DNA of 64,000 nt from JBQKLI01 sp012798975 (GTDB lineage: Bacteria; Bacillota; Clostridia; Tissierellales; Peptoniphilaceae), in the NCBI RefSeq assembly GCF_052116305.1, contig NZ_JBQKLI010000014.1, forward strand, positions 1 through 64,000, given 5' to 3'. Positions 52,372 through 60,840 of the stretch are shown piece after piece. Below the pieces are notes generated by a model. That model was not told the origin of the DNA. It made no database searches and was given only the letters and a program-made list of their open reading frames with translations. Made by a program: the position numbers and the translations under genes. Within the stretch, counting starts at the first letter, position 1. Each line of letters opens with the position of its first letter.

Positions 52372-53277
52372 TTACTGGGGGAAATTTTCTTTCAAAATAT
52401 CTACTACTTCTTGTCCGATTCTTTTTTGTGCTTCTTTTGTAGCCGCACCGATATGAGGTGTTATAGAGATCTGCTTACACTTAAGAACTCTTTCATTTTT
52501 GACAGGTTCTTCTTCAAATACGTCTAAAGCAGCTGCCTTCACCTTACCAGATTCGATTGCATCCACTAAAGCATCTTCATCTACTACTCCTCCCCTTGCA
52601 AGATCGATAAAATACACGCCTTCTTTCATTTTCTCAAATTCTTCTTTTCCGATAAAATGATAATTCGCTTCTCCTCCCGGAATGTGAAGAGATATAAAGT
52701 CGGAACTGGAAAGAAGTTCCTCTAGTTCTACAGATCCTTCCTCTCCTTCTTCTACTCCGGGATCAAAAAAGATAATATTCATTCCCAGTGCTTTCGCTTT
52801 TTTAGCCAGACTCTGAGCAATCCTTCCGTAACCTACAAGTCCTAATGTTCTTCCTTCAATCTCTTCTCCCTTATACGCTTTTTTGCCCCAGATCCCTTCT
52901 CTCATCTCGATGTTTGAAGTGTGTATAAAACGGGGAATACTTAGTATCTCTGCCAACGCAAGCTCTGCAACTGCATTGGAACTGGCGTTTGGAGTGTTGA
53001 ACACTTTAATTCCATTGTCTGTAGCGTAAGCCACATCAATATTGTCAAGCCCTACACCTGCACGGATAACCGCTTTAAACTGTTTTGTTTCTAAAGCTTC
53101 GTCGATGATTTCTTTTGTTATTTTTGTTCGTGAGCGGATAACAGCTACATCTACGTCTTTAATCAATTTCTTAAGCTCCTCTGCATCCACTTCTTCATCG
53201 ATAACACCGTAACCGGCATCTACCAATTCCAGTTTCTTTTCTGCATCCATCCCATCTGTAACTAAGACCTTAATCAT
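52372..53277 (-). CDS. serA: D-3-phosphoglycerate dehydrogenase (short form, SerA-like)
   Basis: NAD-dependent D-2-hydroxyacid dehydrogenase of 301 residues. The Rossmann motif is LGLVGYGRIAQSLAKKAK near residue 145; the catalytic Arg is in DLARGGVVDEDAL, the Glu in DVFEEEPV, and the His in TPHIGAATKEAQ. It lacks the C-terminal ACT domain used for serine feedback in long SerA proteins. Position between the SerC-like aminotransferase (8 bases upstream) and DUF1015 supports phosphoglycerate as substrate; general hydroxyacid dehydrogenase activity cannot be ruled out. Confidence 0.88.
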   Translation of the reverse strand: MIKVLVTDGMDAEKKLELVDAGYGVIDEEVDAEELKKLIKDVDVAVIRSRTKITKEIIDEALETKQFKAVIRAGVGLDNIDVAYATDNGIKVFNTPNASSNAVAELALAEILSIPRFIHTSNIEMREGIWGKKAYKGEEIEGRTLGLVGYGRIAQSLAKKAKALGMNIIFFDPGVEEGEEGSVELEELLSSSDFISLHIPGGEANYHFIGKEEFEKMKEGVYFIDLARGGVVDEDALVDAIESGKVKAAALDVFEEEPVKNERVLKCKQISITPHIGAATKEAQKRIGQEVVDILKENFPQ

Positions 53278-53285
53278 ACTGCCTC

Positions 53286-54362
53286 CTATAGACCTAAAAT
53301 GTCTTTAATATATTTTAATAATTCATCCAGTACTTCCGGCTGAGCATCTGCCATATGAGCGATCCGGAATGTTTTATCTTTTAAATCGCCGTAGCCGTTT
53401 GAAATCATAAATCCTCTTTCAGCCAATTTTTTATTTAGATCCCCTACATCAATATTTCTAGTATTGAGGATACAGGTAACTGTGTTTGAACGGAACTTCT
53501 CATCTTTTACCAATAGTTCGAAATATTCTTCTGCAAATTCACGAACTGTCTTTGCCATAGCCTCATGACGAGCAAATCGATTTTTCAGTCCTTCTTCCTC
53601 CAGCATGAATCCCAGCTGATAATCCAATGCATACATATGAGCTAAAGAGGGTGTAGAAGGATATTGATATTTCGCCTTTACTTTGTCGTAAAGAGATACA
53701 TAGTCGAAGTATACTCCCCGGTTCTCGATGGTTTTTGCTTTTTCGATCGCACCATCTGTTACAGAAGCAATCGCCATTCCAGCAGGAAGACCGATACATT
53801 TTTGAGTGGAAGTAATCATAACGTCTGCTCCCCACTCATCTGTTTTGATGTCGACTCCTCCCATGGAGCTTACCGCATCGACAACGTATGTAATATCCGG
53901 ATAATTCTCTTTTAAAAAATCGCCGATCTCTTTAACAGGATTCATAATGCCCGTTGAAGTTTCGTTATGCTGCAGGGTGATCAAGTCGTAATCTTCTTTT
54001 GCCAGATTTTCTTTAACATAGTCTACAGTAATTCCTTTTCCAGCTTCTACTTTGTATTTATCTGCAGGAATACCATTTCCTATACACAATTTATAAAACT
54101 TGTCTCCAAAAGCCCCTGTTGAAAATACAGCTGCCCGTTTTTTTGTGAAAGAACGCACTGCTCCTTCCATTAACCCTGTTCCAGAGGATGTAGATAAAAT
54201 AATCGTATTTTTAGTCTGGAATACCTTTGCTGCCTTTTCGGAAACACTCTTTTGAAGTTCAGTAGCTTCCTTTGTTCTATGTCCAATTTGAGGAGTTGCC
54301 ATCTTTTCTAACGCTTCCGGTCTTACATCCACCGGGCCGGGTATAAATAGTCTTTTATGCAT
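53286..54362 (-). CDS. Class V aminotransferase, probable phosphoserine aminotransferase function
   Basis: Pyridoxal phosphate enzyme of 358 residues. LFIPGPVDVRPEALEKMATP and IGHRTKEATEL open it, VVDAVSSMGGVDIKTDEWG holds the cofactor Asp near residue 165, and ITSTQKCIGLPAG gives the Schiff-base lysine near 190. By sequence it is in the alanine/serine-glyoxylate group rather than the classical SerC branch, but its place in front of serA suggests it makes phosphoserine, as such enzymes do in several Clostridia and archaea. It is the first gene of the three-gene unit. Confidence 0.86.
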   Translation of the reverse strand: MHKRLFIPGPVDVRPEALEKMATPQIGHRTKEATELQKSVSEKAAKVFQTKNTIILSTSSGTGLMEGAVRSFTKKRAAVFSTGAFGDKFYKLCIGNGIPADKYKVEAGKGITVDYVKENLAKEDYDLITLQHNETSTGIMNPVKEIGDFLKENYPDITYVVDAVSSMGGVDIKTDEWGADVMITSTQKCIGLPAGMAIASVTDGAIEKAKTIENRGVYFDYVSLYDKVKAKYQYPSTPSLAHMYALDYQLGFMLEEEGLKNRFARHEAMAKTVREFAEEYFELLVKDEKFRSNTVTCILNTRNIDVGDLNKKLAERGFMISNGYGDLKDKTFRIAHMADAQPEVLDELLKYIKDILGL

Positions 54363-54453
54363 ATTGTTCCTCCTTATTTTATTGCTCTCATTCCATCACG
54401 ATCGAAATGATAGGACAATATTTTATCAAGCCTAAAGTATTATATTCTTCCCA

Positions 54454-54493
54454 TTTCAAAAGAAAACACCACTTAGGATATTTTCTTTTGAAA
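54454..54493. repeat. Inverted repeat upstream of the aminotransferase-serA operon
   Basis: TTTCAAAAGAAAA and TTTTCTTTTGAAA pair perfectly (13 pairs) across 14 bases, between the divergent-side intergenic region and the PanE-like gene. It lies about 90 bases before the operon start and could be an operator or the end of an upstream transcript. Confidence 0.5.
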
Positions 54494-54560
54494 ATAAGAA
54501 TCTTATAGCTTTATATACCCTCCTTTTAAGATATTTAATAAATTAGAATAGAATAATCCG

Positions 54561-55469
54561 TTATTTCTTTTCTTTTAATTCAAGGTCCTCTTTTATTTTT
54601 TTGTTGAGAGGGGTAGGAACACCGAGCTTTTCTCCTAACTCACAAATTTTCCCTGAAAAAGATCCGATTTCCATTTTCCGTCCATACTCTACATCTTGCG
54701 CCATGGAAGGTTTCATTTTTGGATCGAGCCCGTCGAGTATCTTTATCCATTTTTGAATCTCTTCTTCTGTAATTGCAATGCCCTTTTGATTTGCCACTGT
54801 TTTTACTTCTCTCATAATATCTATGGTAAGCTTCCTTATTTTAGGATCTTTCTGAAAGTCTTCATAGCTTCCCTCATATAGAGCCAGTACCTGATTGATC
54901 CCGGCATTAAGCATTAATTTGCTCCACAACTGAAGATGAATATCCGCCGGTGTATTCCATTCGATAGAAGCTTGGTCGAAGAGATTCTTTACCGCTTCAA
55001 GTCTTTTGCTTGGCTGATTGTTTTTTTCGCCAAGGCTGATATTACCTGTATTGCTGTAATAAAGGGATCTTCCATCTCTGGTAGCATCCATTCCTTGGGC
55101 TACTGCATAAAGTACAGCGTTTTCTCCAAATCTCTCTTCTATTATCTCTTCGCTGTCGATGCCGTTTAGCAAAGATATAAACAAAGTCTTTTCTCCTGCC
55201 AGGCCTACAATCTTCGGAAGAGTGTCTTTTACATGATAAGATTTCAATGAAACGATGATCAAATCCAGCTCTTGACTATCTTTTTCATAATCAAGATAAT
55301 TCAGATTCAGCATTTTCCCATTTGAAAAAACACCTTCTTTTAAATATCTTTCTTTTCTTTCGCTGTCAACTAAGATATAGAGATCTTCTCCTAATACTTT
55401 CGATAGTTTTTCAGCATAAAGAATTCCTAAAGCACCCAGCCCCAATATTCCAACTTTTTCTATCTTCAT
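54561..55469 (-). CDS. Ketopantoate reductase family protein (PanE/ApbA)
   Basis: NADPH-dependent reductase of 302 residues. The N-terminal nucleotide motif is GILGLGALGILYAEKLSK, LIIVSLKSYHVKDTLPKI and LNGIDSEEIIEERFG follow, and the catalytic Lys is in LWSKLMLNAGINQV near residue 185. C-terminal KPSMAQDVEYGRKMEIGSF is the substrate-binding stretch. The reaction would be 2-dehydropantoate to pantoate, but the ApbA family contains enzymes for other 2-oxo acids, and no panB or panC is near. Confidence 0.88.
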   Translation of the reverse strand: MKIEKVGILGLGALGILYAEKLSKVLGEDLYILVDSERKERYLKEGVFSNGKMLNLNYLDYEKDSQELDLIIVSLKSYHVKDTLPKIVGLAGEKTLFISLLNGIDSEEIIEERFGENAVLYAVAQGMDATRDGRSLYYSNTGNISLGEKNNQPSKRLEAVKNLFDQASIEWNTPADIHLQLWSKLMLNAGINQVLALYEGSYEDFQKDPKIRKLTIDIMREVKTVANQKGIAITEEEIQKWIKILDGLDPKMKPSMAQDVEYGRKMEIGSFSGKICELGEKLGVPTPLNKKIKEDLELKEKK

Positions 55470-55643
55470 TTTTTTATCCTTTCAGTCTATAAATTTCTCC
55501 GCTTCAGAGAATCCGACAATTAATAATTTTTTTGTTTAGCTTCCTATCCCTCGGGTAATTATAAATTGTCGTATTATTATCGCTTTTTACAAGTTTGAAT
55601 AAAATTGCGTCATCCTTCTAAAAATTATGGACTTATTCTGTAA

Positions 55644-55685
55644 GACAAAAGGGGAAGAAAATATATATTTTCTTCCCCTTTTGTC
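55644..55685. terminator. Terminator of the CNNM/CBS gene
   Basis: A perfect 21-pair palindrome (GACAAAAGGGGAAGAAAAT arm and complement). It lies at the very end of the gene, with the T-run in the right arm. Confidence 0.88.
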
Positions 55686-55687
55686 AT

Positions 55688-57031
55688 TTATTTCGAAATA
55701 TTTTCTTTCATATTTTCTTCATCTGTTATTTTATGGATCGATACCTCTTCTACAAATCGGTTTTCTACTAATAATATTCTAAATTCATAACCGTTATATT
55801 CAAAGGTATAGCCTTGATCTTTTTCTGTAGGAAGATAACCAAGCTCCCCTATAATGAAACCGCTTAGTGTCTCAAAATCGTTTAAAGGAAGGTCTGCCTT
55901 TATTAAATCTTCGATCTTATCTAAAGAGACTACACCATCTGCCAGATACTGATTTTCAGCCACTTTCCGTACTTCTTCGATCTCGTCATGGTCGTACTCG
56001 TCAAAAATATCCCCGACGATTTCTTCTAATAGATCTTCCAAAGTGACCATTCCGACAGCACTTCCCCATTCGTCAAGAATGATTGCTACATAAAGCTTCT
56101 TTGACTGCATTACTGCAAAAAGACGGTCTGAGCGCATGGTTTCTGGAGCAAAATAGGGCTTTCTCAAAATCTTTCTTAAATCAAAGTTCTGCTTTGTATT
56201 GTTTTCATCCAATGTCAATAAGTCCTTTAAATGAAAAGTTCCGATTATTTTATCAATGGTTCCTTCGAATACTGGATATCTTGAATATCTTTCCGTAAAA
56301 GCAAGACGCTTTACTTCTTCATAGGTTGCATTCACATCTACAGATACCATATCCCTTCTTGTGGTCATAACATCTGTTACAGGCTTATTATCGAAATTGA
56401 AGATGTTTTCGATCATTACTTTTTCATTTTCTTGAATGGAACCTTCTTCTTCGCCGGCATCCACCATCAGTCTGATTTCTTCTTCTGTTACTTCGTTATC
56501 TTGTTTATTCGGATCGATTCCTACCGCTTTTACAATCAGATTTGTTGAAGCGGAAAGAAGGGCTACAATCGGCGATGTAATTCGGCTTAGTTTATGTATA
56601 AATCCACCCACAGCATAAGACACTTTCTCCGGGTTATTCATCCCGATTCTCTTCGGAACCATTTCCCCAACAACAATACTAAAGAAAGAAAGGATTAAGG
56701 TAATAATAACTACAATAACAACCTTAAAATTTTCTACTGGAACTTGAGGCGCAGTTCTGCCTATAAAATTGATCAGCATATTTGCAAAAGCTTCACTACC
56801 GAAGGCAGATGTCAAGAACCCTGCAAAGGTTATTCCGATTTGAATAGTGGATAAGAATTTATTCGAATCCTGCAAAAGATGATACAGCGTTTTAGACTTT
56901 GCATCTCCTGCTTCCGCCCTGTTTTTTACCTTTTTTTCGTTGAGACTGACTAGAGCAATCTCACTCATGGCAAAGACTCCATTAACTAAGGTTAATAAGA
57001 ATACTACCAAAAATATCATTTTTATTTTCAT
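55688..57031 (-). CDS. Hemolysin/CNNM-family membrane protein with CBS pair
   Basis: A 447-residue protein of the CorC/TlyC-like group. Residues 1 to about 190 are the CNNM membrane domain, with FAMSEIALVSLNEKKVKNRA near residue 20 and IVVGEMVPKRIGMNNPE near 120. Then follow a CBS pair (VTDVMTTRRDMVSVDVNAT, near 215-340) and a CorC/HlyC domain at the end (YLADGVVSLDKIEDL, ETLSGFIIGELGYLP). Members take part in magnesium or sodium homeostasis; true hemolysin activity is not implied. It appears to be monocistronic. Confidence 0.93.
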   Translation of the reverse strand: MKIKMIFLVVFLLTLVNGVFAMSEIALVSLNEKKVKNRAEAGDAKSKTLYHLLQDSNKFLSTIQIGITFAGFLTSAFGSEAFANMLINFIGRTAPQVPVENFKVVIVVIITLILSFFSIVVGEMVPKRIGMNNPEKVSYAVGGFIHKLSRITSPIVALLSASTNLIVKAVGIDPNKQDNEVTEEEIRLMVDAGEEEGSIQENEKVMIENIFNFDNKPVTDVMTTRRDMVSVDVNATYEEVKRLAFTERYSRYPVFEGTIDKIIGTFHLKDLLTLDENNTKQNFDLRKILRKPYFAPETMRSDRLFAVMQSKKLYVAIILDEWGSAVGMVTLEDLLEEIVGDIFDEYDHDEIEEVRKVAENQYLADGVVSLDKIEDLIKADLPLNDFETLSGFIIGELGYLPTEKDQGYTFEYNGYEFRILLVENRFVEEVSIHKITDEENMKENISK

Positions 57032-57183
57032 CCTCTCGTAAGGTATTATTTATCTACCTATTATCTTATTTTCTCATACAGGAAATAAACGGTCAAGACG
57101 GCTTGTTTCTTTTAAGATACCACTTTTTTATCGCCTTTCGGTTTTTGATTTTTTAACCGTTTTTTTCCATTCTCAGCTCTCAT

Positions 57184-57200
57184 TGTTAACTTTTTGTAAC
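57184..57200 (+). promoter_or_regulatory. WalR-type box, distal
   Basis: TGTTAA-CTTTT-TGTAAC fits TGTWAH-N5-TGTWAH exactly. Confidence 0.65.
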
Positions 57201-57236
57201 TTTTGTTTTTTTCAAATTCTATCTTTCCACTTTTCT

Positions 57237-57253
57237 TGTAACCTTTTTGTAAC
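57237..57253 (+). promoter_or_regulatory. WalR-type box, proximal
   Basis: TGTAAC-CTTTT-TGTAAC fits the consensus exactly and lies 97 bases before the -35. Confidence 0.7.
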
Positions 57254-57350
57254 CTTTGATTTTCAACATCTAAAGGACTCCTTTATTATAATGGTTTAAT
57301 ATAGTATGTATTTTTTATATTATAATTGCTGATTTTTCCTCTTTTAATCA

Positions 57351-57379
57351 TTGACACTTATTTTTACTTTTTATAGAAT
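57351..57379 (+). promoter_or_regulatory. Promoter of the second 3D-domain gene
   Basis: TTGACA and TAGAAT are 17 bases apart. Same -10 sequence and spacing as the promoter at 34389. Confidence 0.75.
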
Positions 57380-57479
57380 AGCAATCGTAGTGAGAAATCA
57401 ACAGGCACTGCTAAATAATACAAATAAATATTTAGTATTGAATTATAAAAAAATAAAAACAGAAAAAGGAAGTGTAAAA

Positions 57480-58661
57480 GTGGACACAAATTTTATTAAG
57501 AAAGTTGCCCTTTCAGGATTAATATTAGGGGCAGCATTTACTGTAGTTGTACCAAGCTACGCAGCAGAAAACGCAACAGTTGTTATAACAGAAGATGGTA
57601 AAGAAAAAATCTTTACAGGAATCAGCAAAGAAGCGCTACATATCAGAAGCGGAGCCTCTGTAACAGAAACATCTTTAGCAATCCTTCCAAAAGGAACATT
57701 CGTTAAAGGTACTGTCTATGAAACAGAAGCTACTAAAGAAAATCCTTACAAAGAATGGGTCAAGATCAAATATCTTGACATAGAAGGATATATCGCAAAA
57801 GACTTCTTAAAAGAAGCTGCAGGCAATCAAGCAAAATCAGCTCCTGCTAAAGTGAAAAATGTCGTTTCAACACCAAAAAAAGCAGTTGTTGCCGCTAAAA
57901 AATCAGAAAAAGCTCCTGTAAAAGAAACTAAGAAATATGTACAAAAAGCAGAAGCTGTTTCTAAAAAAGCAGCTGCAGCAGAAGAAAAAGCTCCTGTAAA
58001 AGAGTCTAAATTAGCAGCTGAAGAAGTTTCCGTTCAAAAAGAAAATGCTCCAGTTGCAAAAAAAGCTGTACAAGAAGCTCCCGTTAAAGAAGAAGCTCCA
58101 GTTTCTGAAACACCTGCTGTAGAAGAAAAAGCTTGGACTTCAGGAAACGAAAACGAAGAAGTACAAACTCCAGTTCAAGAAGAAGCACCTGTACAAGAGG
58201 CTCCTGTTAAAGAAGAAGCGCCAGTACAAGAGACTCCTGTTAAAGAAGAAGCTCCAGTACAAGAGGCTCCTGTTAAAGAAGAAACTCCAGTACAAGAAGC
58301 TCCTGTTAAAGAAGAAGCTCCAGTGCAAGAGACTCCTGTAGTAGAAGAGCCTGTTCAAGAAAAACCAGCTCAAGAAAACAACTCTGGATCTTATACAACT
58401 CAAATGCAGGCAACTGCTTATACTGCAACAGGAAACAGAACAGCAACAGGTACTGTTCCTAAAAAAGGTACTATCGCAGTAGACCCTGATGTTATTCCAT
58501 TGGGAACTGAACTTTATGTTGAAGGTTATGGAAATGGTATAGCTGAAGATACAGGAAGTGCAGTTAAAGGAAATATCATCGACCTTTATATGGATAGCGA
58601 ACAACAAGCTAGAGATTGGGGAAGAAGAAACGTAAACGTAACTATTTACAATTATAAATAA
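57480..58661 (+). CDS. Secreted SH3b/3D-domain protein with Pro/Val/Glu repeat linker
   Basis: Exported wall-active protein of about 393 residues. AAAAGGAAG lies before a GTG at 57480, chosen because no ATG fits and the signal peptide (IKKVALSGLILGAAF, cleaved near YAAEN) begins there. An SH3b-like domain (LHIRSGASVTETSLAILPKG, IEGYIAKDFL) is followed by a Lys/Ala/Glu-rich region and five 11-residue repeats of the APVQEAPVKEE type. The C-terminal 3D domain (about 300-393) carries the three Asp residues in IAVDPDVIPLGT, AEDTGSAVKG and IIDLYM. It is a longer paralogue of the protein at 34.5 kb and has the same control layout. Confidence 0.9.
   Translation: MDTNFIKKVALSGLILGAAFTVVVPSYAAENATVVITEDGKEKIFTGISKEALHIRSGASVTETSLAILPKGTFVKGTVYETEATKENPYKEWVKIKYLDIEGYIAKDFLKEAAGNQAKSAPAKVKNVVSTPKKAVVAAKKSEKAPVKETKKYVQKAEAVSKKAAAAEEKAPVKESKLAAEEVSVQKENAPVAKKAVQEAPVKEEAPVSETPAVEEKAWTSGNENEEVQTPVQEEAPVQEAPVKEEAPVQETPVKEEAPVQEAPVKEETPVQEAPVKEEAPVQETPVVEEPVQEKPAQENNSGSYTTQMQATAYTATGNRTATGTVPKKGTIAVDPDVIPLGTELYVEGYGNGIAEDTGSAVKGNIIDLYMDSEQQARDWGRRNVNVTIYNYK
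58185..58349 (+). repeat. Five tandem 33-base repeats within the 3D-domain gene
   Basis: Units start at 58185, 58218, 58251, 58284 and 58317; each encodes APVQE-A/T-PV-K/V-EE. Their high DNA identity suggests recent copy-number change, so strains may differ in length. Confidence 0.9.
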
Positions 58662-58663
58662 AT

Positions 58664-58692
58664 AAAAAACGGATCTTGGATCCGTTTTTTTT
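58664..58692 (+). terminator. Terminator of the second 3D-domain gene
   Basis: AAAAAACGGATC pairs with GATCCGTTTTTT around 3 bases, followed by more T's. Confidence 0.9.
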
Positions 58693-58717
58693 ATCTTTCT
58701 TTTTATGGAGAATTCTT

Positions 58718-59110
58718 ATGAAAAAAATCTTATTCTTTTGTTTAATGCTCCTCCTTCTTGCAGGATGCGAAGAACGAACTATGAGATACACCGCAAAAGA
58801 CTTAGAAAGCAATATCGAGCCTGCAAAGTGGATGGTATCCTTTTCAGCTCTGGACGGAAACTTAACGGAAGGTTTTATTGTCAATCCAAAAGAATACCCC
58901 TTTCTTCATTATGATATAGCATCAGGCGGAGGAAAGATGATTGTGCAGGTGAAGCAGGATAGCGAAATCACTGAACTTCCCCACGAAAAAGGAACCCTGT
59001 CTCTGGAAAAATTCCGAGAAGGATCCCTTTATCTTCAAATCTTAGGAGAAGGTGCAAAAGATGGCCGCATTTATTTTGAATGGTCTCACACAGATGCTCC
59101 TATGCCATAG
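58718..59110 (+). CDS. Small lipoprotein of unknown function
   Basis: A 130-residue lipoprotein with signal KKILFFCLMLLLLAGC; the lipobox LAGC puts the lipid-modified Cys at residue 16. The mature part is beta-rich (AKWMVSFSALDGNLTEGFIV, YPFLHYDIASGGGKMIVQV) and ends in EWSHTDAPMP. I do not recognise a family; the pattern resembles small extracytoplasmic beta-sandwich proteins. GGAG precedes ATG at 58718. It follows the 3D gene after a terminator and ends 2 bases from the convergent NYN gene. Confidence 0.75.
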   Translation: MKKILFFCLMLLLLAGCEERTMRYTAKDLESNIEPAKWMVSFSALDGNLTEGFIVNPKEYPFLHYDIASGGGKMIVQVKQDSEITELPHEKGTLSLEKFREGSLYLQILGEGAKDGRIYFEWSHTDAPMP

Positions 59111-59112
59111 CC

Positions 59113-59898
59113 TTAGTGTCCGTTTTTAACACGGATAAAAACCTGTTGGGTTTTCGATGCCGGATCATGGATTCTATCCAGCTCGAAATCTCCCAAAGAC
59201 TCTATAAAAAGCGTCAGCTTCTTATAGCCGTAGTTGCGAACATCAAAATCCGGAAATCTCTTCGCCAGCTGATTTCCCACATCTGCAGAAAGAATCCATC
59301 CTTCTTCTCCAGAACCTTCCTGAATGATTGCTTTTAAGGCCTTTCGGATTGTTGCAAGCTTTGTTTGGGGTTCTGGATAATTCGATTTTCTTTTATGAGT
59401 TTTCTTATATTCTTTAAGAAACTCTTTTTTTATTCCATTTTCCTGCTGCTCTTTAATTTCGTCTTGATATAAAATATCTAGATATTTAAAAGAATGACAT
59501 GCGGATATAAAGGCATTTGGCGTTTTGCTCTCTCCCATTCCGATTACATTTTTACCGGATTCCCTTAGACGGGAAGCCAGTCTTGTAAAGTCGCTGTCCG
59601 AGGAGACAAGGCAAAAGCCGTCTACTCCGCCCGTATATAAAATATCCATCGCATCGATAATCATCGCAGAATCCGATGCGTTCTTTCCGCTGGTGTAAGT
59701 ATACTGCTGAATGGGATTGATCGAATGATCCAGAAGTACTTCCTTCCAGGACTGGTTTAAAGAGCTTGTCCAATCTCCATAGATTCTTCGGTAGGTAACA
59801 ATACCGTAATTTGTCAGTTCATCAAAAATTGTTTTGATATATCGGCTGGAAATATTTTCCGAGTCGATTAATAAAGCATACTGCTGTTCTATACTCAT
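59113..59898 (-). CDS. NYN-domain protein with C-terminal OST-HTH/LOTUS domain
   Basis: Predicted RNase-like protein of 261 residues. The NYN (PIN-like) domain (1 to about 145) keeps its acidic residues in ALLIDSENISSRY, ASDSAMIIDAMDILY and CLVSSDSDFTRLASRLRE. Residues about 175-261 form an OST-HTH (LOTUS) domain (LATIRKALKAIIQ, GNQLAKRFPDFDVRNYGYKK), which binds RNA. This NYN plus LOTUS order is common in bacteria, where the target RNA is unknown. It lies 3 bases after the next gene upstream, so the two are co-transcribed. Confidence 0.9.
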   Translation of the reverse strand: MSIEQQYALLIDSENISSRYIKTIFDELTNYGIVTYRRIYGDWTSSLNQSWKEVLLDHSINPIQQYTYTSGKNASDSAMIIDAMDILYTGGVDGFCLVSSDSDFTRLASRLRESGKNVIGMGESKTPNAFISACHSFKYLDILYQDEIKEQQENGIKKEFLKEYKKTHKRKSNYPEPQTKLATIRKALKAIIQEGSGEEGWILSADVGNQLAKRFPDFDVRNYGYKKLTLFIESLGDFELDRIHDPASKTQQVFIRVKNGH

Positions 59899-59901
59899 CT
59901 T

Positions 59902-60819
59902 TTATTCTCTCTCCTCTATATAATCGCCGAAAAGTTCTTGAAACCGCTTATGGGCATATTTTTTTATCTCATTTTCTAATTCTAAATACCGATATAAAAA
60001 TTCTTCGCCTTTTTCTGTAAGCTCGGTACTGCCTCCGTCTCTTCCCCCATGTCTTCTGTCGACTACTTTAAAACCCAGTTCCCTCTCCATTTCATTGATT
60101 ATATCCCATGCCTTCCTCTTGGAAAGCGCCATATGCTGGCAGGTTTTACCCATGGTTTTCATTTCTTTTAAAAGCACAAGAAGAAGTTTCGCTCTCTCAT
60201 CAAAAAACTTCTTTTCCCTCTCAAGGCGTACCTCAACATATTCGCTTAAGAGCTGATTTGTATGGTCTTTTAAAATATCATCAATCTCGCCTTTCTTATC
60301 TACCGTAGACAAAACTCCGCTGTCTTCGATATTTACAAATACCCGCTCTTCAGAAAAGCTTCTTATCGTATCTTTCAAAGATAAAGAGCTTTTCAAAATA
60401 GGCTGATACAACGCTTCTCTGATTAAAAGAGGATGTCCGCTTTTAAATTTATAAGAAGGTGTCACAAGATTTCCTTTCTCTTCGATCAGCTTTGTCAGAG
60501 TATTTGCTGTAAACATCGGTGTTACAGCCGGCGTATATAAAAGAGCATGGCATTTCGTACTTAAATACTTCACCCCGGCTTTTAACAAATCGATGGTTCC
60601 TTTTTTCTTTTCCTTCTGCAGATATATAATCGGGTATTTCTTTAAATTGCTGACCATATAATAAAGATCTATATCGCTTACAACAACAATGGGATCCAAT
60701 CCTACCTGCTGATAGGTTAATATAATTCTTTCCAAAACGGTGATAGATCCTATTTTCATATTATTATCAAGCATTCCTTTCGAAAATAGAATCAACCCGC
60801 CAATTTTTTTATTTTTCAA
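59902..60819 (-). CDS. Degenerate MobA-like nucleotidyltransferase fused to a ModE-like winged helix
   Basis: A 305-residue two-domain protein. Residues 1 to about 190 resemble MobA/NTP_transf_3 proteins (GGLILFSKG start, VLERIILTYQQVGLDPIVVV, LLYTPAVTPMFTANTLTKLIE), but the LxGGxSxRMGxxK nucleotide loop is lost (SKGMLDNNMKIGS instead), so catalysis is doubtful. Residues about 205-290 are a ModE/LysR-like helix-turn-helix (MALSKRKAWDIINEMERELGF, RHGGRDGGSTELTEKG). A regulator that senses a nucleotide or molybdate-related ligand is a fair guess. It shares a transcript with the NYN gene. Confidence 0.78.
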   Translation of the reverse strand: MKNKKIGGLILFSKGMLDNNMKIGSITVLERIILTYQQVGLDPIVVVSDIDLYYMVSNLKKYPIIYLQKEKKKGTIDLLKAGVKYLSTKCHALLYTPAVTPMFTANTLTKLIEEKGNLVTPSYKFKSGHPLLIREALYQPILKSSLSLKDTIRSFSEERVFVNIEDSGVLSTVDKKGEIDDILKDHTNQLLSEYVEVRLEREKKFFDERAKLLLVLLKEMKTMGKTCQHMALSKRKAWDIINEMERELGFKVVDRRHGGRDGGSTELTEKGEEFLYRYLELENEIKKYAHKRFQELFGDYIEERE

Positions 60820-60840
60820 TTTTCCACTTCCTTATATCTT

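Larger units (their letters stand above)
57032..57479. other. Regulatory gap upstream of the second 3D-domain gene
   Basis: This 450-base gap holds two WalR-type boxes and a promoter (below). An in-frame extension of the 3D gene from the TTG at 57351 is part of the -35 region rather than coding. No separate gene is seen. Confidence 0.6.

Noticed and set aside
54363..54560. T-box leader before the aminotransferase-serA operon
   Set aside because: No T-box core (TGGNACC or GGGTGG-type sequence) is present; only a 13-pair inverted repeat.
58140..58607. 155-codon frame opposite the second 3D-domain gene
   Set aside because: It is the complement of the Pro/Glu repeats, rich in Phe, Ser and Trp, without a start site.
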